Assembly: GCA_046331225.1 (NCBI GenBank)
Contig: JAXLRF010000011.1
Location: forward strand, 62,001-126,000
Length of the DNA stretch: 64,000 nt
Origin: VFMC01 sp046331225
GTDB lineage: Bacteria > Actinomycetota > Acidimicrobiia > Acidimicrobiales > Ilumatobacteraceae
Direction of reading: 5' to 3'
The notes beneath the pieces were generated by a model, which made no database searches, was not told where the DNA came from, and saw only the letters and a program-made list of their open reading frames with translations. A program made the position numbers and the translations under genes. The stretch's first letter is position 1, and every line of letters starts with the position of its first letter. Below are positions 8,050 to 16,318 of the stretch, piece by piece.

Positions 8050-8340
8050 ATGCGGCAGCCCGGCTACCACGACGACAAGCACCAGATCCTGATGCGGCTC
8101 AAGCGGATCGAGGGTCAGGTACGCGGCTTGCAGCGCCTGATCGAGGACGAGACGTACTGCATCGACGTGCTCACCCAGCTGGCCGCGGTCAGCAAGGGCC
8201 TGCAGCAGGTCGGCGTGAAGTTGCTCGACGAGCACCTGCAGCACTGCGTCGCCGGCGCCGCCGCCTCGGGTGACGACGCCCGCACCAGCGAGCTCGTCCA
8301 GGAGGCCACCCGCGCCGTCGAACGTCTGCTGCGCGCCTGA
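8050..8340 (+). CDS. csoR: Copper-sensing transcriptional repressor CsoR
   Basis: 96 residues of the all-helical CsoR/RcnR family. The Cu(I) ligand triad is present as Cys37, His62 and Cys66 (the last two in His-Leu-Gln-His-Cys), matching the Cys-His-Cys pattern of copper sensors rather than the His-rich pattern of nickel/cobalt RcnR. Arg-Leu-Lys-Arg-Ile-Glu-Gly-Gln near residue 16 is the conserved DNA-contacting helix. When Cu(I) binds, the tetramer leaves its operator. The operator at 8024-8040 and the copper chaperone and ATPase immediately downstream agree with this role. ATG 8050 is preferred to GTG 8044. Confidence 0.93.
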   Translation: MRQPGYHDDKHQILMRLKRIEGQVRGLQRLIEDETYCIDVLTQLAAVSKGLQQVGVKLLDEHLQHCVAGAAASGDDARTSELVQEATRAVERLLRA

Positions 8341-8421
8341 CCGGGACACGAACCCGGTCGAGCGACGACCTCATCACCGACACCCACGACCACCCTCACG
8401 ATCCGAACCAGGAGCACACTC

Positions 8422-8625
8422 ATGGACACCCTCACCTTTTCCGTCCCCGGCATGACCTGCGGCCACTGCAAGGCCGCCGTCGAGGGCGAGGTCGGCAAGG
8501 TCGCCGGCGTCGCGTCCGTCAGCGTCGACCTCGACACCAAGGCCGTCATCGTCACCGGCGACTCGATCGACCGCGACGCCGTGTTCGCCGCCGTCGACGA
8601 AGCAGGCTTCGAAGCGGTGGGCTGA
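8422..8625 (+). CDS. copZ: Copper chaperone CopZ (heavy-metal-associated domain)
   Basis: 67 residues, a single HMA ferredoxin-like domain with Gly-Met-Thr-Cys-Gly-His-Cys (residues ~10-16). The Cys-x-x-Cys pair binds Cu(I) and hands it to CopA in the cytoplasm. The AGGAG at 8410-8414 supports ATG 8422. It sits 81 bases after csoR and is followed within 5 bases by the small anchored protein gene, so it is part of the same operon. Confidence 0.92.
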   Translation: MDTLTFSVPGMTCGHCKAAVEGEVGKVAGVASVSVDLDTKAVIVTGDSIDRDAVFAAVDEAGFEAVG

Positions 8626-8629
8626 TCCC

Positions 8630-8812
8630 GTGGACCGCACGCGACGACGCCTGGCCGGCTTCGCCGCCGCCCTCGCGGTGTTGTTCGCGAGCGGCTGGCT
8701 GGTGGGTGCCCAGTTCCCCACCGACGACGATCCGACCGATCATCCGGCTCACGACGAGCAGGTCACGGTCACCACCGACATGGCGGGCATGGACCACGGT
8801 GATGCACCGTGA
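8630..8812 (+). CDS. Small membrane-anchored Met/His-rich protein in the copper operon
   Basis: 60 residues starting at GTG 8630. A basic N-terminus and one hydrophobic helix (residues ~8-27) are followed by a short acidic, His/Met-containing tail (Asp-His-Pro-Ala-His and Met-Ala-Gly-Met-Asp-His). The stop overlaps the GTG of copA (GTGA at 8809-8812), so it is translationally coupled. The tail probably faces outside and could bind copper, but no family is recognised; the function is inferred from operon position and composition only. Confidence 0.7.
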   Translation: MDRTRRRLAGFAAALAVLFASGWLVGAQFPTDDDPTDHPAHDEQVTVTTDMAGMDHGDAP

Positions 8813-11085
8813 CCGCGCTCGACCAACTCCGGGCCGGCACCGCGCCGGCCGGTCACGTCGAGCTCGAGGTGACCGGGATGACCTGCGCCGCGTGCGCGGC
8901 GCGCATCGAGAAGAAGCTCAACCGCCTCGACGGCGTGACGGCCACGGTGAACTACGCCACCGAGAAGGCCACCGTCGAGTACGACCCCACCGCGCTGGTG
9001 CCCGACGACCTGATCGCCACCGTGCAGTCGATCGGCTACGACGCCCATCTGCCGGCGCCACCGACCGGGGCCGCGTCGGCCACGAGTGACACCGCGGCCG
9101 AGCCCAGCACGTGGAGCGATCCGTTGCTCCAGCGACTGGTGCTCGCGTCGCTGCTCGGCGTGCCCGTACTGGTGCTGTCGATGGTGTCGGCGCTGCAGTT
9201 CCGCAACTGGCAGTGGCTCGCGTTCGCGCTGTCGCTGCCCGTCGCGGCGTGGGCGGCGTGGCCGTTCCACCGGGCTGCGTGGAAGAACCTCCGGCAGGCC
9301 GAGGCGTCGATGGACACGCTCGTGTCGGTCGGTGTGTTGGCCGCCTTCGGCTGGAGCACCTACGCCCTGTTCTTCACGCCCGCCGGCGACAACGGCATGA
9401 CCATGGCGATGACCCTGGTCGGCAAGGTCGGTGACGACCACCACCTGTACCTCGAGGTCGCGTCCACCACGGTGGCGCTCATCCTCGCCGGACGCTTCTT
9501 CGAGTCGCGTTCCAAGCGACGAGCGGGCAGCGCCCTGCGAGCGCTCCTCGAGCGCGGCGCGAGCACCGCTCGGGTACTCGACGACCACGGCACCGAGCGC
9601 GACGTGCCCGCCGGCGACTTGCGGGTGGGTGACCGCTTCGTGGTGCGGCCCGGCGAGCGCATCGCCACGGACGGCGTCGTCGAGGACGGCACGTCGGCGA
9701 TCGACACGTCGCTCGTCACCGGCGAGAGCCTGCCTCGCGACGTGCACCCCGGTGACGCCGTCACCGGTGCGACGATCAACACCGACGGCCGGCTGGTCGT
9801 GCGCGCCACGCGAGTGGGTGCCGACACCACGCTGGCCCAGATGGCCCGCCTCGTCGAACAGGCGCAGAGCGGCAAGGCGCAGGTGCAGCGACTCGCCGAT
9901 CGCGTCGCGGGCGTGTTCGTGCCGGTGGTCGTCGCCCTCGCCGTCACCACGCTCGGCGTGTGGCTCGGCCGCACCGGCAGCTTCGAGTCGGCGATGGGCC
10001 CGGCCATGGCCGTGCTGATCATCGCCTGCCCCTGCGCCCTCGGTCTCGCCACCCCCACTGCGCTGCTCGTCGGCACCGGTCGTGGTGCACAGCTCGGCAT
10101 CCTGATCAAGGGCCCCGAGGTGCTCGAGAGCACACGTCGGGTCGACACCGTGGTGCTCGACAAGACAGGCACCGTCACCACGGGTGTGATGGAGGTCGTC
10201 GAGGTCCGGCCCGTCGCGGGGCACGACACCATCGACGTGCTTCGGCGTGCTGCGGCCGTCGAGTCGGCCAGCGAGCATCCGATCGCGAGGGCGATCGTCG
10301 CGCACGCCGAACGCGAGGGCGTGGCGCGCGCCGCGGTCACCGACTTCCGCAACGAGCCGGGCGTCGGTGCGCACGGCACGGTCGAGGGCGCCGCCGTGTC
10401 GGTGCGCCGCGCGAGCGGCGGGCCGGGCGACGTCGCGGCCACCGTGGTCGAGGTGGTGGTCGACGGCCAGGTGGTGGGCACGCTCGTGCTCGCCGACACC
10501 GTCAAGCCCACCAGCGCCGAGGGCATCGCGTCGTTGCGCCGGCTCGGGCTGCGGCCCGTGCTCCTCACCGGCGACAACCGAGCCACCGCCGACCTCGTGG
10601 CCGCGTCGGTCGGCATCGACCCGGCCGACGTGCACGCCGACGTGCTGCCCGCCGACAAGCTCGCCGTGGTGCAGCGGCTGCAGTCGGACGGCGCGGTGGT
10701 CGCCATGGTGGGCGACGGCGTCAACGACGCCGCAGCGCTCGCGCAGGCAGATCTCGGGATCGCGATGGGCTCGGGCACCGACGTCGCGATCGAGGCGAGC
10801 GACCTGACGCTGATGCGACCCGAACTGCCCGCCGTGGCCGATGCCGTACGCCTCAGCCGGCGCACCCTGTCGACCATCAAGGGCAACCTGTTCTGGGCAT
10901 TCGCGTACAACGTCGCCGCGATCCCGCTGGCAGCGTCGGGTCTGCTCTCGCCCGTGGTCGCCAGCGCGGCGATGGCGTGCTCGAGCGTCTTCGTGCTCAG
11001 CAACAGCCTGCGTCTGCGCCGCTTCCAGGCGTGGTCGAGGCCGTCCGGGGCACAAGATCTGCTCAAGGTCGCCACGCAGCGGTGA
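8809..11085 (+). CDS. copA: Copper-translocating P-type ATPase CopA
   Basis: 758 residues of a P1B-type ATPase that exports Cu(I). In order: one N-terminal HMA domain with Met-Thr-Cys-Ala-Ala-Cys (~residue 24), membrane helices, the actuator Thr-Gly-Glu-Ser (~residue 304), the transport-site Cys-Pro-Cys (407-409), the phosphorylated Asp451 in Asp-Lys-Thr-Gly-Thr, a His-Pro pair in Ser-Glu-His-Pro-Ile (~490), and the hinge Gly-Asp-Gly-Val-Asn-Asp. All catalytic residues are intact. It is the last gene of the csoR-copZ operon and is expected to be induced by copper. Confidence 0.95.
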   Translation: MTALDQLRAGTAPAGHVELEVTGMTCAACAARIEKKLNRLDGVTATVNYATEKATVEYDPTALVPDDLIATVQSIGYDAHLPAPPTGAASATSDTAAEPSTWSDPLLQRLVLASLLGVPVLVLSMVSALQFRNWQWLAFALSLPVAAWAAWPFHRAAWKNLRQAEASMDTLVSVGVLAAFGWSTYALFFTPAGDNGMTMAMTLVGKVGDDHHLYLEVASTTVALILAGRFFESRSKRRAGSALRALLERGASTARVLDDHGTERDVPAGDLRVGDRFVVRPGERIATDGVVEDGTSAIDTSLVTGESLPRDVHPGDAVTGATINTDGRLVVRATRVGADTTLAQMARLVEQAQSGKAQVQRLADRVAGVFVPVVVALAVTTLGVWLGRTGSFESAMGPAMAVLIIACPCALGLATPTALLVGTGRGAQLGILIKGPEVLESTRRVDTVVLDKTGTVTTGVMEVVEVRPVAGHDTIDVLRRAAAVESASEHPIARAIVAHAEREGVARAAVTDFRNEPGVGAHGTVEGAAVSVRRASGGPGDVAATVVEVVVDGQVVGTLVLADTVKPTSAEGIASLRRLGLRPVLLTGDNRATADLVAASVGIDPADVHADVLPADKLAVVQRLQSDGAVVAMVGDGVNDAAALAQADLGIAMGSGTDVAIEASDLTLMRPELPAVADAVRLSRRTLSTIKGNLFWAFAYNVAAIPLAASGLLSPVVASAAMACSSVFVLSNSLRLRRFQAWSRPSGAQDLLKVATQR

Positions 11086-11105
11086 CATCGCGACAGGGCC
11101 CCTGC

Positions 11106-11111
11106 GATACT
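11106..11111 (+). promoter_or_regulatory. -10 box of the phosphatase gene
   Basis: GATACT ends 7 bases before GTG 11119, consistent with a leaderless start 33 bases after copA. Confidence 0.4.
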
Positions 11112-11118
11112 CGGAGGC

Positions 11119-11646
11119 GTGGGAGGGGCAACGCCGATTTCCGTGCTGTTCGTGTGCATGGGCAATCACTGTCGTTCCCCAGCGGCGCAGGCCGTGGCCC
11201 AGCACGTGGCCGCCGCCGAGGGGCTGCACACGATCCGGTTCGACTCGGCCGGCACCACGGGCCACCACCGCGGTGACCACCCGCACCCGTTGGCCACGGC
11301 CGAGGGCGCACGCCGCGGCTACCGGCTCAACCATCTCGGTCGCCTGATCCACCCCGACGACTTCGCGACCTTCGACCTGATCGTCGCGATGGACTCCTAC
11401 AACGTCGACGACCTCCGCCGGCTCGGCGGGTCGATCGACCAGCGCACCGGCTTCTACCGCAGCGTCGAACCCGAACAGCTGCAGCTGCTGCGCCGCTGGG
11501 ACCCCTACGGCATGCCCGGCGACGAGGACATCGCCGACCCGTGGGGCAAGGGCGCCGACGCGTACCGCGAGATGTACGACGTGATCGAGCGGTGCATCCC
11601 GCCGATGATCGAGCACCTCGCCTGGTTGATGAGCGAGACCGTCTGA
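11119..11646 (+). CDS. Low-molecular-weight protein-tyrosine phosphatase
   Basis: 175 residues. The P-loop Val-Cys-Met-Gly-Asn-His-Cys-Arg-Ser sits near residue 12, giving the Cys-x5-Arg signature in which the first Cys is the nucleophile. The general acid Asp is expected in the Asp-Pro-Trp-Gly segment near residue 138. The family dephosphorylates phosphotyrosine in proteins and, in actinobacteria, has links to polysaccharide export and arsenate reduction. There is no partner kinase or arsenic gene next door, so its target is open. It faces the HTH protein gene, 7 bases from stop to stop. Confidence 0.87.
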   Translation: MGGATPISVLFVCMGNHCRSPAAQAVAQHVAAAEGLHTIRFDSAGTTGHHRGDHPHPLATAEGARRGYRLNHLGRLIHPDDFATFDLIVAMDSYNVDDLRRLGGSIDQRTGFYRSVEPEQLQLLRRWDPYGMPGDEDIADPWGKGADAYREMYDVIERCIPPMIEHLAWLMSETV

Positions 11647-11653
11647 GCCGAGC

Positions 11654-12385
11654 TCAGGCCGAGGCGAGTGCCACGGCCCGCAACCGGTGCACCACCTCGG
11701 CTCGCCGGTTGCGCATCGTGCGGTCGGTCACGCGCCGCTCGGCGGCCAGCGCCGCCGGTGTCTCGCCCCGGCCCAGCCGGCGGGCGAGCTCGAGATCGGC
11801 GAGGTCGACCCCACCGCGACGGGCGTCGTCGAGCAGCTCGGCCAGCTCGACCGCCGGGGCCACCGGCTCGTCGGGGGCGAGCTCGAGGTCGAACACCCAC
11901 CACGGTTGCGGCTCGGAGCGGTCGACCCGCCGCCGGTCGCGTCCGAACGCGACGTAGCGGATCCGGCGCGTCAGGTCGGCCGCCACGTACCACGGCTCGC
12001 GGTGCAGCGGATACGTGCGGATCACGGTCCACGACGCGGCGAGCAGCTCGTGCAGCGCCTCCTGCTGTGCGTGGTGCGACGGCGCCGAACGGGTGAACGC
12101 GGCCAGCACCGGCAGCATCCGCTGCAGCAGCACCCGTGCGGCGAGCTCGTCGTGGCGGGCGAGGCGGAGCAGCGCGCCGAGCACGGCGTCGTCGTCGTGC
12201 GAGCCCGACGTGGTGGCGCCCCGCCCGCAGTGGCCGACCAGTTCGTCGAGCGAGTCGAACGGCGCGACCGGCAGCTGCCAGTCCCGTGCTCGCGCCACGA
12301 GCTCGGGGGAGCGGTCGAGTCGCAGCCACTCGTGCTGCAGCCGGCCGAGGAGGTGATGGGAACGTGTGGGGACGAACGCGTGCAT
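11654..12385 (-). CDS. Uncharacterised protein with a C-terminal helix-turn-helix
   Basis: 243 residues, rich in Arg, Leu and Ala and predicted all-helical. The last 40 residues (Thr-Pro-Ala-Ala-Leu-Ala-Ala-Glu-Arg-Arg-Val-Thr-Asp-Arg-Thr-Met-Arg-Asn-Arg-Arg) look like a sigma region 4-type helix-turn-helix. The central region has a layout reminiscent of ECF region 2 (Leu-Leu-Gln-Arg-Met-Leu-Pro and a Trp-containing helix). I would call it a degenerate sigma-like regulator with low certainty. The start at 12383-12385 is chosen because GAGGGT lies 7 bases upstream as a plausible -10 box. It is divergent from the FHA-FtsK gene and could regulate it. Confidence 0.55.
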   Translation of the reverse strand: MHAFVPTRSHHLLGRLQHEWLRLDRSPELVARARDWQLPVAPFDSLDELVGHCGRGATTSGSHDDDAVLGALLRLARHDELAARVLLQRMLPVLAAFTRSAPSHHAQQEALHELLAASWTVIRTYPLHREPWYVAADLTRRIRYVAFGRDRRRVDRSEPQPWWVFDLELAPDEPVAPAVELAELLDDARRGGVDLADLELARRLGRGETPAALAAERRVTDRTMRNRRAEVVHRLRAVALASA

Positions 12386-12530
12386 GACGAGCACCCTCCG
12401 GGTCGTGCTCACCGGCCGACTCTCCGGGCGCCTCACCGACGGGTCCGCGTTCGGCAAGGAATCGTCAAGATCCCTGGTCGCGGACTCACCGCGCTTCCGG
12501 ATCGCGCCGGTGCGCGTGCCTCTTTCGGGC

Positions 12531-15500
12531 GTGAGCCCCGACACACACGAGACACACCACATCACCGGCACCACCGGCACGCACGACGGTCACCGAACGA
12601 CACGCTGGGTCGTCACCTGGACTGCGGGGCCGGATGCCGGCGCGTCGATCCCGCTCCCGCCCGGTGACCACCTGGTGGGCCGTTCGCCGCGCGCCGCGGT
12701 GCGCTGCGACGATCCGAGCCTCGAGCCGTTCCACCTGCGCCTGCACCTACCGGCGACGGCCGACCCGTCCGCACCGCTCGGCGGTGCCTCGTGGTGCCAG
12801 CTCGCCGGGCGGCGACCGGTGGTGCACGAGGCCGACGACGCGTTGGCGGTGGGCGCCGGCGTGCTGCGTGTGACACCCGCCGACCCTGCGACCATCTCGA
12901 CGGACACGGCGGACACGGCGGACACGGCGACGGCGCGGACGCCCGGCGCGGTCGTGGTGCGTCGGCCACGTCACCGGCCCGAGCCGGTGCCGGTGCCGGC
13001 GGCGCCCACCGAGATGTGGTGGGACCACGCGCCGGCGCGTGCCACGGAGCTCGACGTCGTGCCGGGCGGGATGGGGACGGCCGTCGGCAGCCTCGCCGTC
13101 GGCGTCGTGCTCGCGGTGGTGCTGCACCAGGTGCTGGTGCTCGTGATGGGCGCCGTCGGCGCGGTGGTCGCGGTCGGGACGCAGGTGGCGGCGCGCGTCC
13201 GCCGTGCCCGTCGACGGCGCCAACTGCGCCGCGAGGCAGCGGCGGCCGCGGTGGCGTCGGCCGAGGCGCTCGACCGCCGCCGGGCCGAGCTCGAGCAGGC
13301 GCATCGCGCCGCCCACCCCGGCCTGGTCGACGCGCTCCGGCTGACGCACCACGATCCCCAGGCCTCGTGGTACCGGCGGCCGGACCACGGCGACGCCTTC
13401 GCCGCGGTGATCGGCGTCGGCGCACAGGAGGTGCCCGCGGGCGGCGACGGCGTGCTCGTGCTCGAACGCGTCCCCGTGCTGGTGGGCCTAGACCCCGGCG
13501 CACGGGTGGCCGTCGGCGGACCATGGGGCGACGCGGTCGCGAGATCGGTGGTGGTGCAGCTCGCGGCCACCACGGGTCCGGCCGACTGGCAGCTGGTGGT
13601 GGTGTCCGAACGTCCGGCTGCGTGGGCCTGGATCCGAGGGCTGCCCCACCTGCGGACGGCGCCCGGGGGCGAGCCGGTGCACGACGAGGCCGCGACCATC
13701 GAGCTGCTCGCCGCCCTGCCCGCGCTCGACGGGCGGCATCTCGTCGTGCTGACCGACGACGTCGAACGGCTCGCGGTGCGCACGAGCGCCCTGCGGCGGC
13801 TGCTGCACGTCCGCGCCGATCTGGCGCTCCTCGTGCACCTCACCGACGCACGGCTCGCGCCCGCGGTCTGCGAGCGCGTGTGGTCGGCCACCACCGACGG
13901 CCGCCTGCGCGACCTCGCGCCCACCGGCGGACGGGCCGACGCAGCGCATCCGCGACTCGTCGGCCTGGGTGCGCGGTCGGCTGCCGCTGCGGTGCGGGCC
14001 TGCGAGGGCCGTCGTGATCCCGAGGCTCCCGACGACCACGAACGTGGTCTGCCGACGGTCGTGTCGCTCGACGCGCTGTGGGCCGAGCGGGGCGCGCCGG
14101 TGACGCGCGACGCGATCGCTCGCCGGTGGCGCGCTCCGGGAGCCGACGACGCGGCGGCACCGATCGGCGTGGCCGTCGACGGGATGATCGACCTCGACCT
14201 CGTGCGCGACGGGCCGCACGGGTTGATCGCCGGCACCACCGGATCGGGCAAGAGCGAGTTGCTGCGCACCTTCGTGCTGTCGTCGGCGATCGCACAGCCG
14301 CCCGACCGGCTGTCGTTCGTGCTCGTCGATTTCAAAGGTGGCGCCACGTTCGACGACCTCACGCGCCTGCCGCACGTGGCCGGCGTGGTGACCGACCTCG
14401 AACCACGGCTGGCCGAGCGCGTGCTGCGCGGGCTGCGTGCCGAGGTGACCCGACGCGAGCACGTGCTGCGCGAGCTCGGCTGTGCCGACCTGGCTGCGGC
14501 TCGACGGCGCACGGGCGCGTCGGTGGCGCCGCGGCTGGTCGTCGTCGTCGACGAGTTCGCCGCGCTGGCGCTCGAGCACGCCGCGCTGCTGCACGCGTTG
14601 GTCGACGTGGCGCGGCGTGGGCGCAGCCTCGGCGTGCACCTGGTGCTCGCCACGCAGCGGCCCGCCGGCGTGGTGAGCGAGGAGATCCGCACCAACACCG
14701 ACCTGCGCATCGCGCTGCGGCTGCACGACGCGAGCGAGGCGCACGACGTGGTGGGCGATCCGTCGCCGGCAGCGCTGCGCCGGTCGTGTGCCGGCCGCGC
14801 GGTGCTGCGGCTGGGGCCCGGTGACCTGGTGACGTTCCAGACGGCTCGCCCCGACGACGTCACGCGGGCGATCGACGAGGTGGTGGCTGCGACGGGCGAG
14901 CTGGGGCTCGGCCGCGCCCCGCGACCGTGGTGCGAACCGCTGCCGGCACACCTGACCGGGTTGCCGATCGACGTGCTCGGCAGGATCGACCGCCCCGACG
15001 ACCAGCACCAGGACGACTTCGCCTGGGAGCCGACCGAGGGTCACCTGTTGGTGGTGGGCGCACCCGGGAGTGGGGTGACGACCGCGCTCGCGGGCTGCGC
15101 ACTGCGTCGTCTCGGGCCGGACGACGAGCTGGTCGTGATCGACGCCGTGGGCGACCGACGGTGGAGCTCGGCCGTCGGGCACCCACGGTTGGCCGGCGTC
15201 GCACGGCTGCACGAACGCGAACTCGTCGACCGAGCGCTTCGGCGTGCGATCGCCCCGGTGACCACCGGTCGGCGGCTCGTGGTGATCGACGGGCTGACGT
15301 CGTTGCGCCGCGAGCTCGAGGCGGTGTCACGGATCGAGAGCCACACCGTGTTCGAGGCGCTGCTCGCCTCGCCGCCGGTGGGTGTGACCCTGCTGCTCGG
15401 CAACGACGCGCTCGGCGGCCTCGGCCCGGGCGTGCTCGCCCGGTGCGGGCGTCGCCTGGTGCTGCACCTGCACGATCCCGCCGAGGCCGGGCTGGTGGGG

Positions 15501-16292
15501 CGCCGCGCCGTCGACGTGCCCGACGCGGTGCCCGGCCGGGCGCTCGACGCGTCGAACGGCGACGAGGTGCAGCTGGCGCCCTGGCCCGAGCAGGTGTTGG
15601 CACCCTGCGACGGGGCGACAGCCACCCGACACGGCCCCGCGGTGGAACCGCTCGGCGTGCTGCCCGACGCGGTGCCGTCGACCGTGGTGCCACGCTCGGC
15701 CGCCGACGCGCACGGATGGCAGGTGGTGGTCGGCCTCGCGTACGACGACCTGCGGCCGGCGGTGCTCGAGGTGCCCGACGGCGAGCACGTGTTGGTGATC
15801 GGCCCGCCACGCAGCGGCCGCAGCGAGGTGCTCGACGGTTTCCGGCGCTGCTGGAGCGACGCTCGTCCCGACGCGGCGCAGGTGGTGGTGGCCGGTCGGC
15901 GGCTGCCGCGCGGACAGCTCGCGGGCGTGGTGACCGAGGCGCTCGATCAGACGGAGCGTGCGCTCGCCGACGGGCGCCACGTGCTGTTGGCCATCGACGA
16001 CGTCGAGCAGGTGCCCGACCCCGAGGGCCGCCTCGCCTGCTGGGCCACGCACCCGCCGGCCGGGTTGGTGATCGTCGCGTCGGCCCGTCCCGACACGGTG
16101 CGCACGGGTCACGCGCACTGGGCCGCCGGCCTGCGGCGCCATCGGCGGGGTGTCGTGCTCGCCGGCTGCGACGAGCTCGACGCCGAGCTGCTCGGGGCTC
16201 GGCTCCCACGCCATCAGCCGCTGCCGGCCCGTCCCGGTCTGTGCTGGCTCGTCGGTGACGGCGCGACCCGGCTGGCACAGGCTGCGACCTGA
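12531..16292 (+). CDS. FHA-domain FtsK/SpoIIIE-type ATPase (EccC/EssC-like)
   Basis: 1253 residues from GTG 12531; in-frame GTGs at 12510 and 12516 and an ATG at 12384 are alternatives. Domains in order: an FHA domain (~30-110, with Gly-Arg-Ser-Pro near 48), a linker, a hydrophobic anchor of one or two helices (~183-220), a basic coiled segment, then three FtsK-like ATPase modules. Module 1 has an intact Walker A (Gly-Thr-Thr-Gly-Ser-Gly-Lys-Ser, ~566), Val-Asp-Phe-Lys-Gly-Gly, and Walker B Val-Val-Val-Asp-Glu-Phe. Module 2 has Gly-Ala-Pro-Gly-Ser-Gly-Val-Thr (Lys lost) and module 3 Gly-Pro-Pro-Arg-Ser-Gly-Arg-Ser (Lys to Arg). The layout matches the motor ATPase of type VII secretion. No WXG100 or other ESX gene lies nearby, so it may be an orphan. 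Confidence 0.8.
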   Translation: MSPDTHETHHITGTTGTHDGHRTTRWVVTWTAGPDAGASIPLPPGDHLVGRSPRAAVRCDDPSLEPFHLRLHLPATADPSAPLGGASWCQLAGRRPVVHEADDALAVGAGVLRVTPADPATISTDTADTADTATARTPGAVVVRRPRHRPEPVPVPAAPTEMWWDHAPARATELDVVPGGMGTAVGSLAVGVVLAVVLHQVLVLVMGAVGAVVAVGTQVAARVRRARRRRQLRREAAAAAVASAEALDRRRAELEQAHRAAHPGLVDALRLTHHDPQASWYRRPDHGDAFAAVIGVGAQEVPAGGDGVLVLERVPVLVGLDPGARVAVGGPWGDAVARSVVVQLAATTGPADWQLVVVSERPAAWAWIRGLPHLRTAPGGEPVHDEAATIELLAALPALDGRHLVVLTDDVERLAVRTSALRRLLHVRADLALLVHLTDARLAPAVCERVWSATTDGRLRDLAPTGGRADAAHPRLVGLGARSAAAAVRACEGRRDPEAPDDHERGLPTVVSLDALWAERGAPVTRDAIARRWRAPGADDAAAPIGVAVDGMIDLDLVRDGPHGLIAGTTGSGKSELLRTFVLSSAIAQPPDRLSFVLVDFKGGATFDDLTRLPHVAGVVTDLEPRLAERVLRGLRAEVTRREHVLRELGCADLAAARRRTGASVAPRLVVVVDEFAALALEHAALLHALVDVARRGRSLGVHLVLATQRPAGVVSEEIRTNTDLRIALRLHDASEAHDVVGDPSPAALRRSCAGRAVLRLGPGDLVTFQTARPDDVTRAIDEVVAATGELGLGRAPRPWCEPLPAHLTGLPIDVLGRIDRPDDQHQDDFAWEPTEGHLLVVGAPGSGVTTALAGCALRRLGPDDELVVIDAVGDRRWSSAVGHPRLAGVARLHERELVDRALRRAIAPVTTGRRLVVIDGLTSLRRELEAVSRIESHTVFEALLASPPVGVTLLLGNDALGGLGPGVLARCGRRLVLHLHDPAEAGLVGRRAVDVPDAVPGRALDASNGDEVQLAPWPEQVLAPCDGATATRHGPAVEPLGVLPDAVPSTVVPRSAADAHGWQVVVGLAYDDLRPAVLEVPDGEHVLVIGPPRSGRSEVLDGFRRCWSDARPDAAQVVVAGRRLPRGQLAGVVTEALDQTERALADGRHVLLAIDDVEQVPDPEGRLACWATHPPAGLVIVASARPDTVRTGHAHWAAGLRRHRRGVVLAGCDELDAELLGARLPRHQPLPARPGLCWLVGDGATRLAQAAT

Positions 16293-16304
16293 TCCGGCGC
16301 GCCG

Positions 16305-16310
16305 TAACGT
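16305..16310 (+). promoter_or_regulatory. -10 box of the carbamoylase gene
   Basis: TAACGT followed by 8 bases and ATG 16319. Confidence 0.45.
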
Positions 16311-16318
16311 GTGCGGCG

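Noticed and set aside
8749..11616. A 955-codon open frame on the minus strand across copA
   Set aside because: It is the antisense shadow of copA and the phosphatase gene; long antisense frames are common in GC-rich coding DNA, and its translation shows no recognisable domain.
12971..14863. Long minus-strand frame inside the FHA-FtsK gene
   Set aside because: Arg/Ser-rich low-complexity shadow; the plus strand carries clear ATPase motifs.
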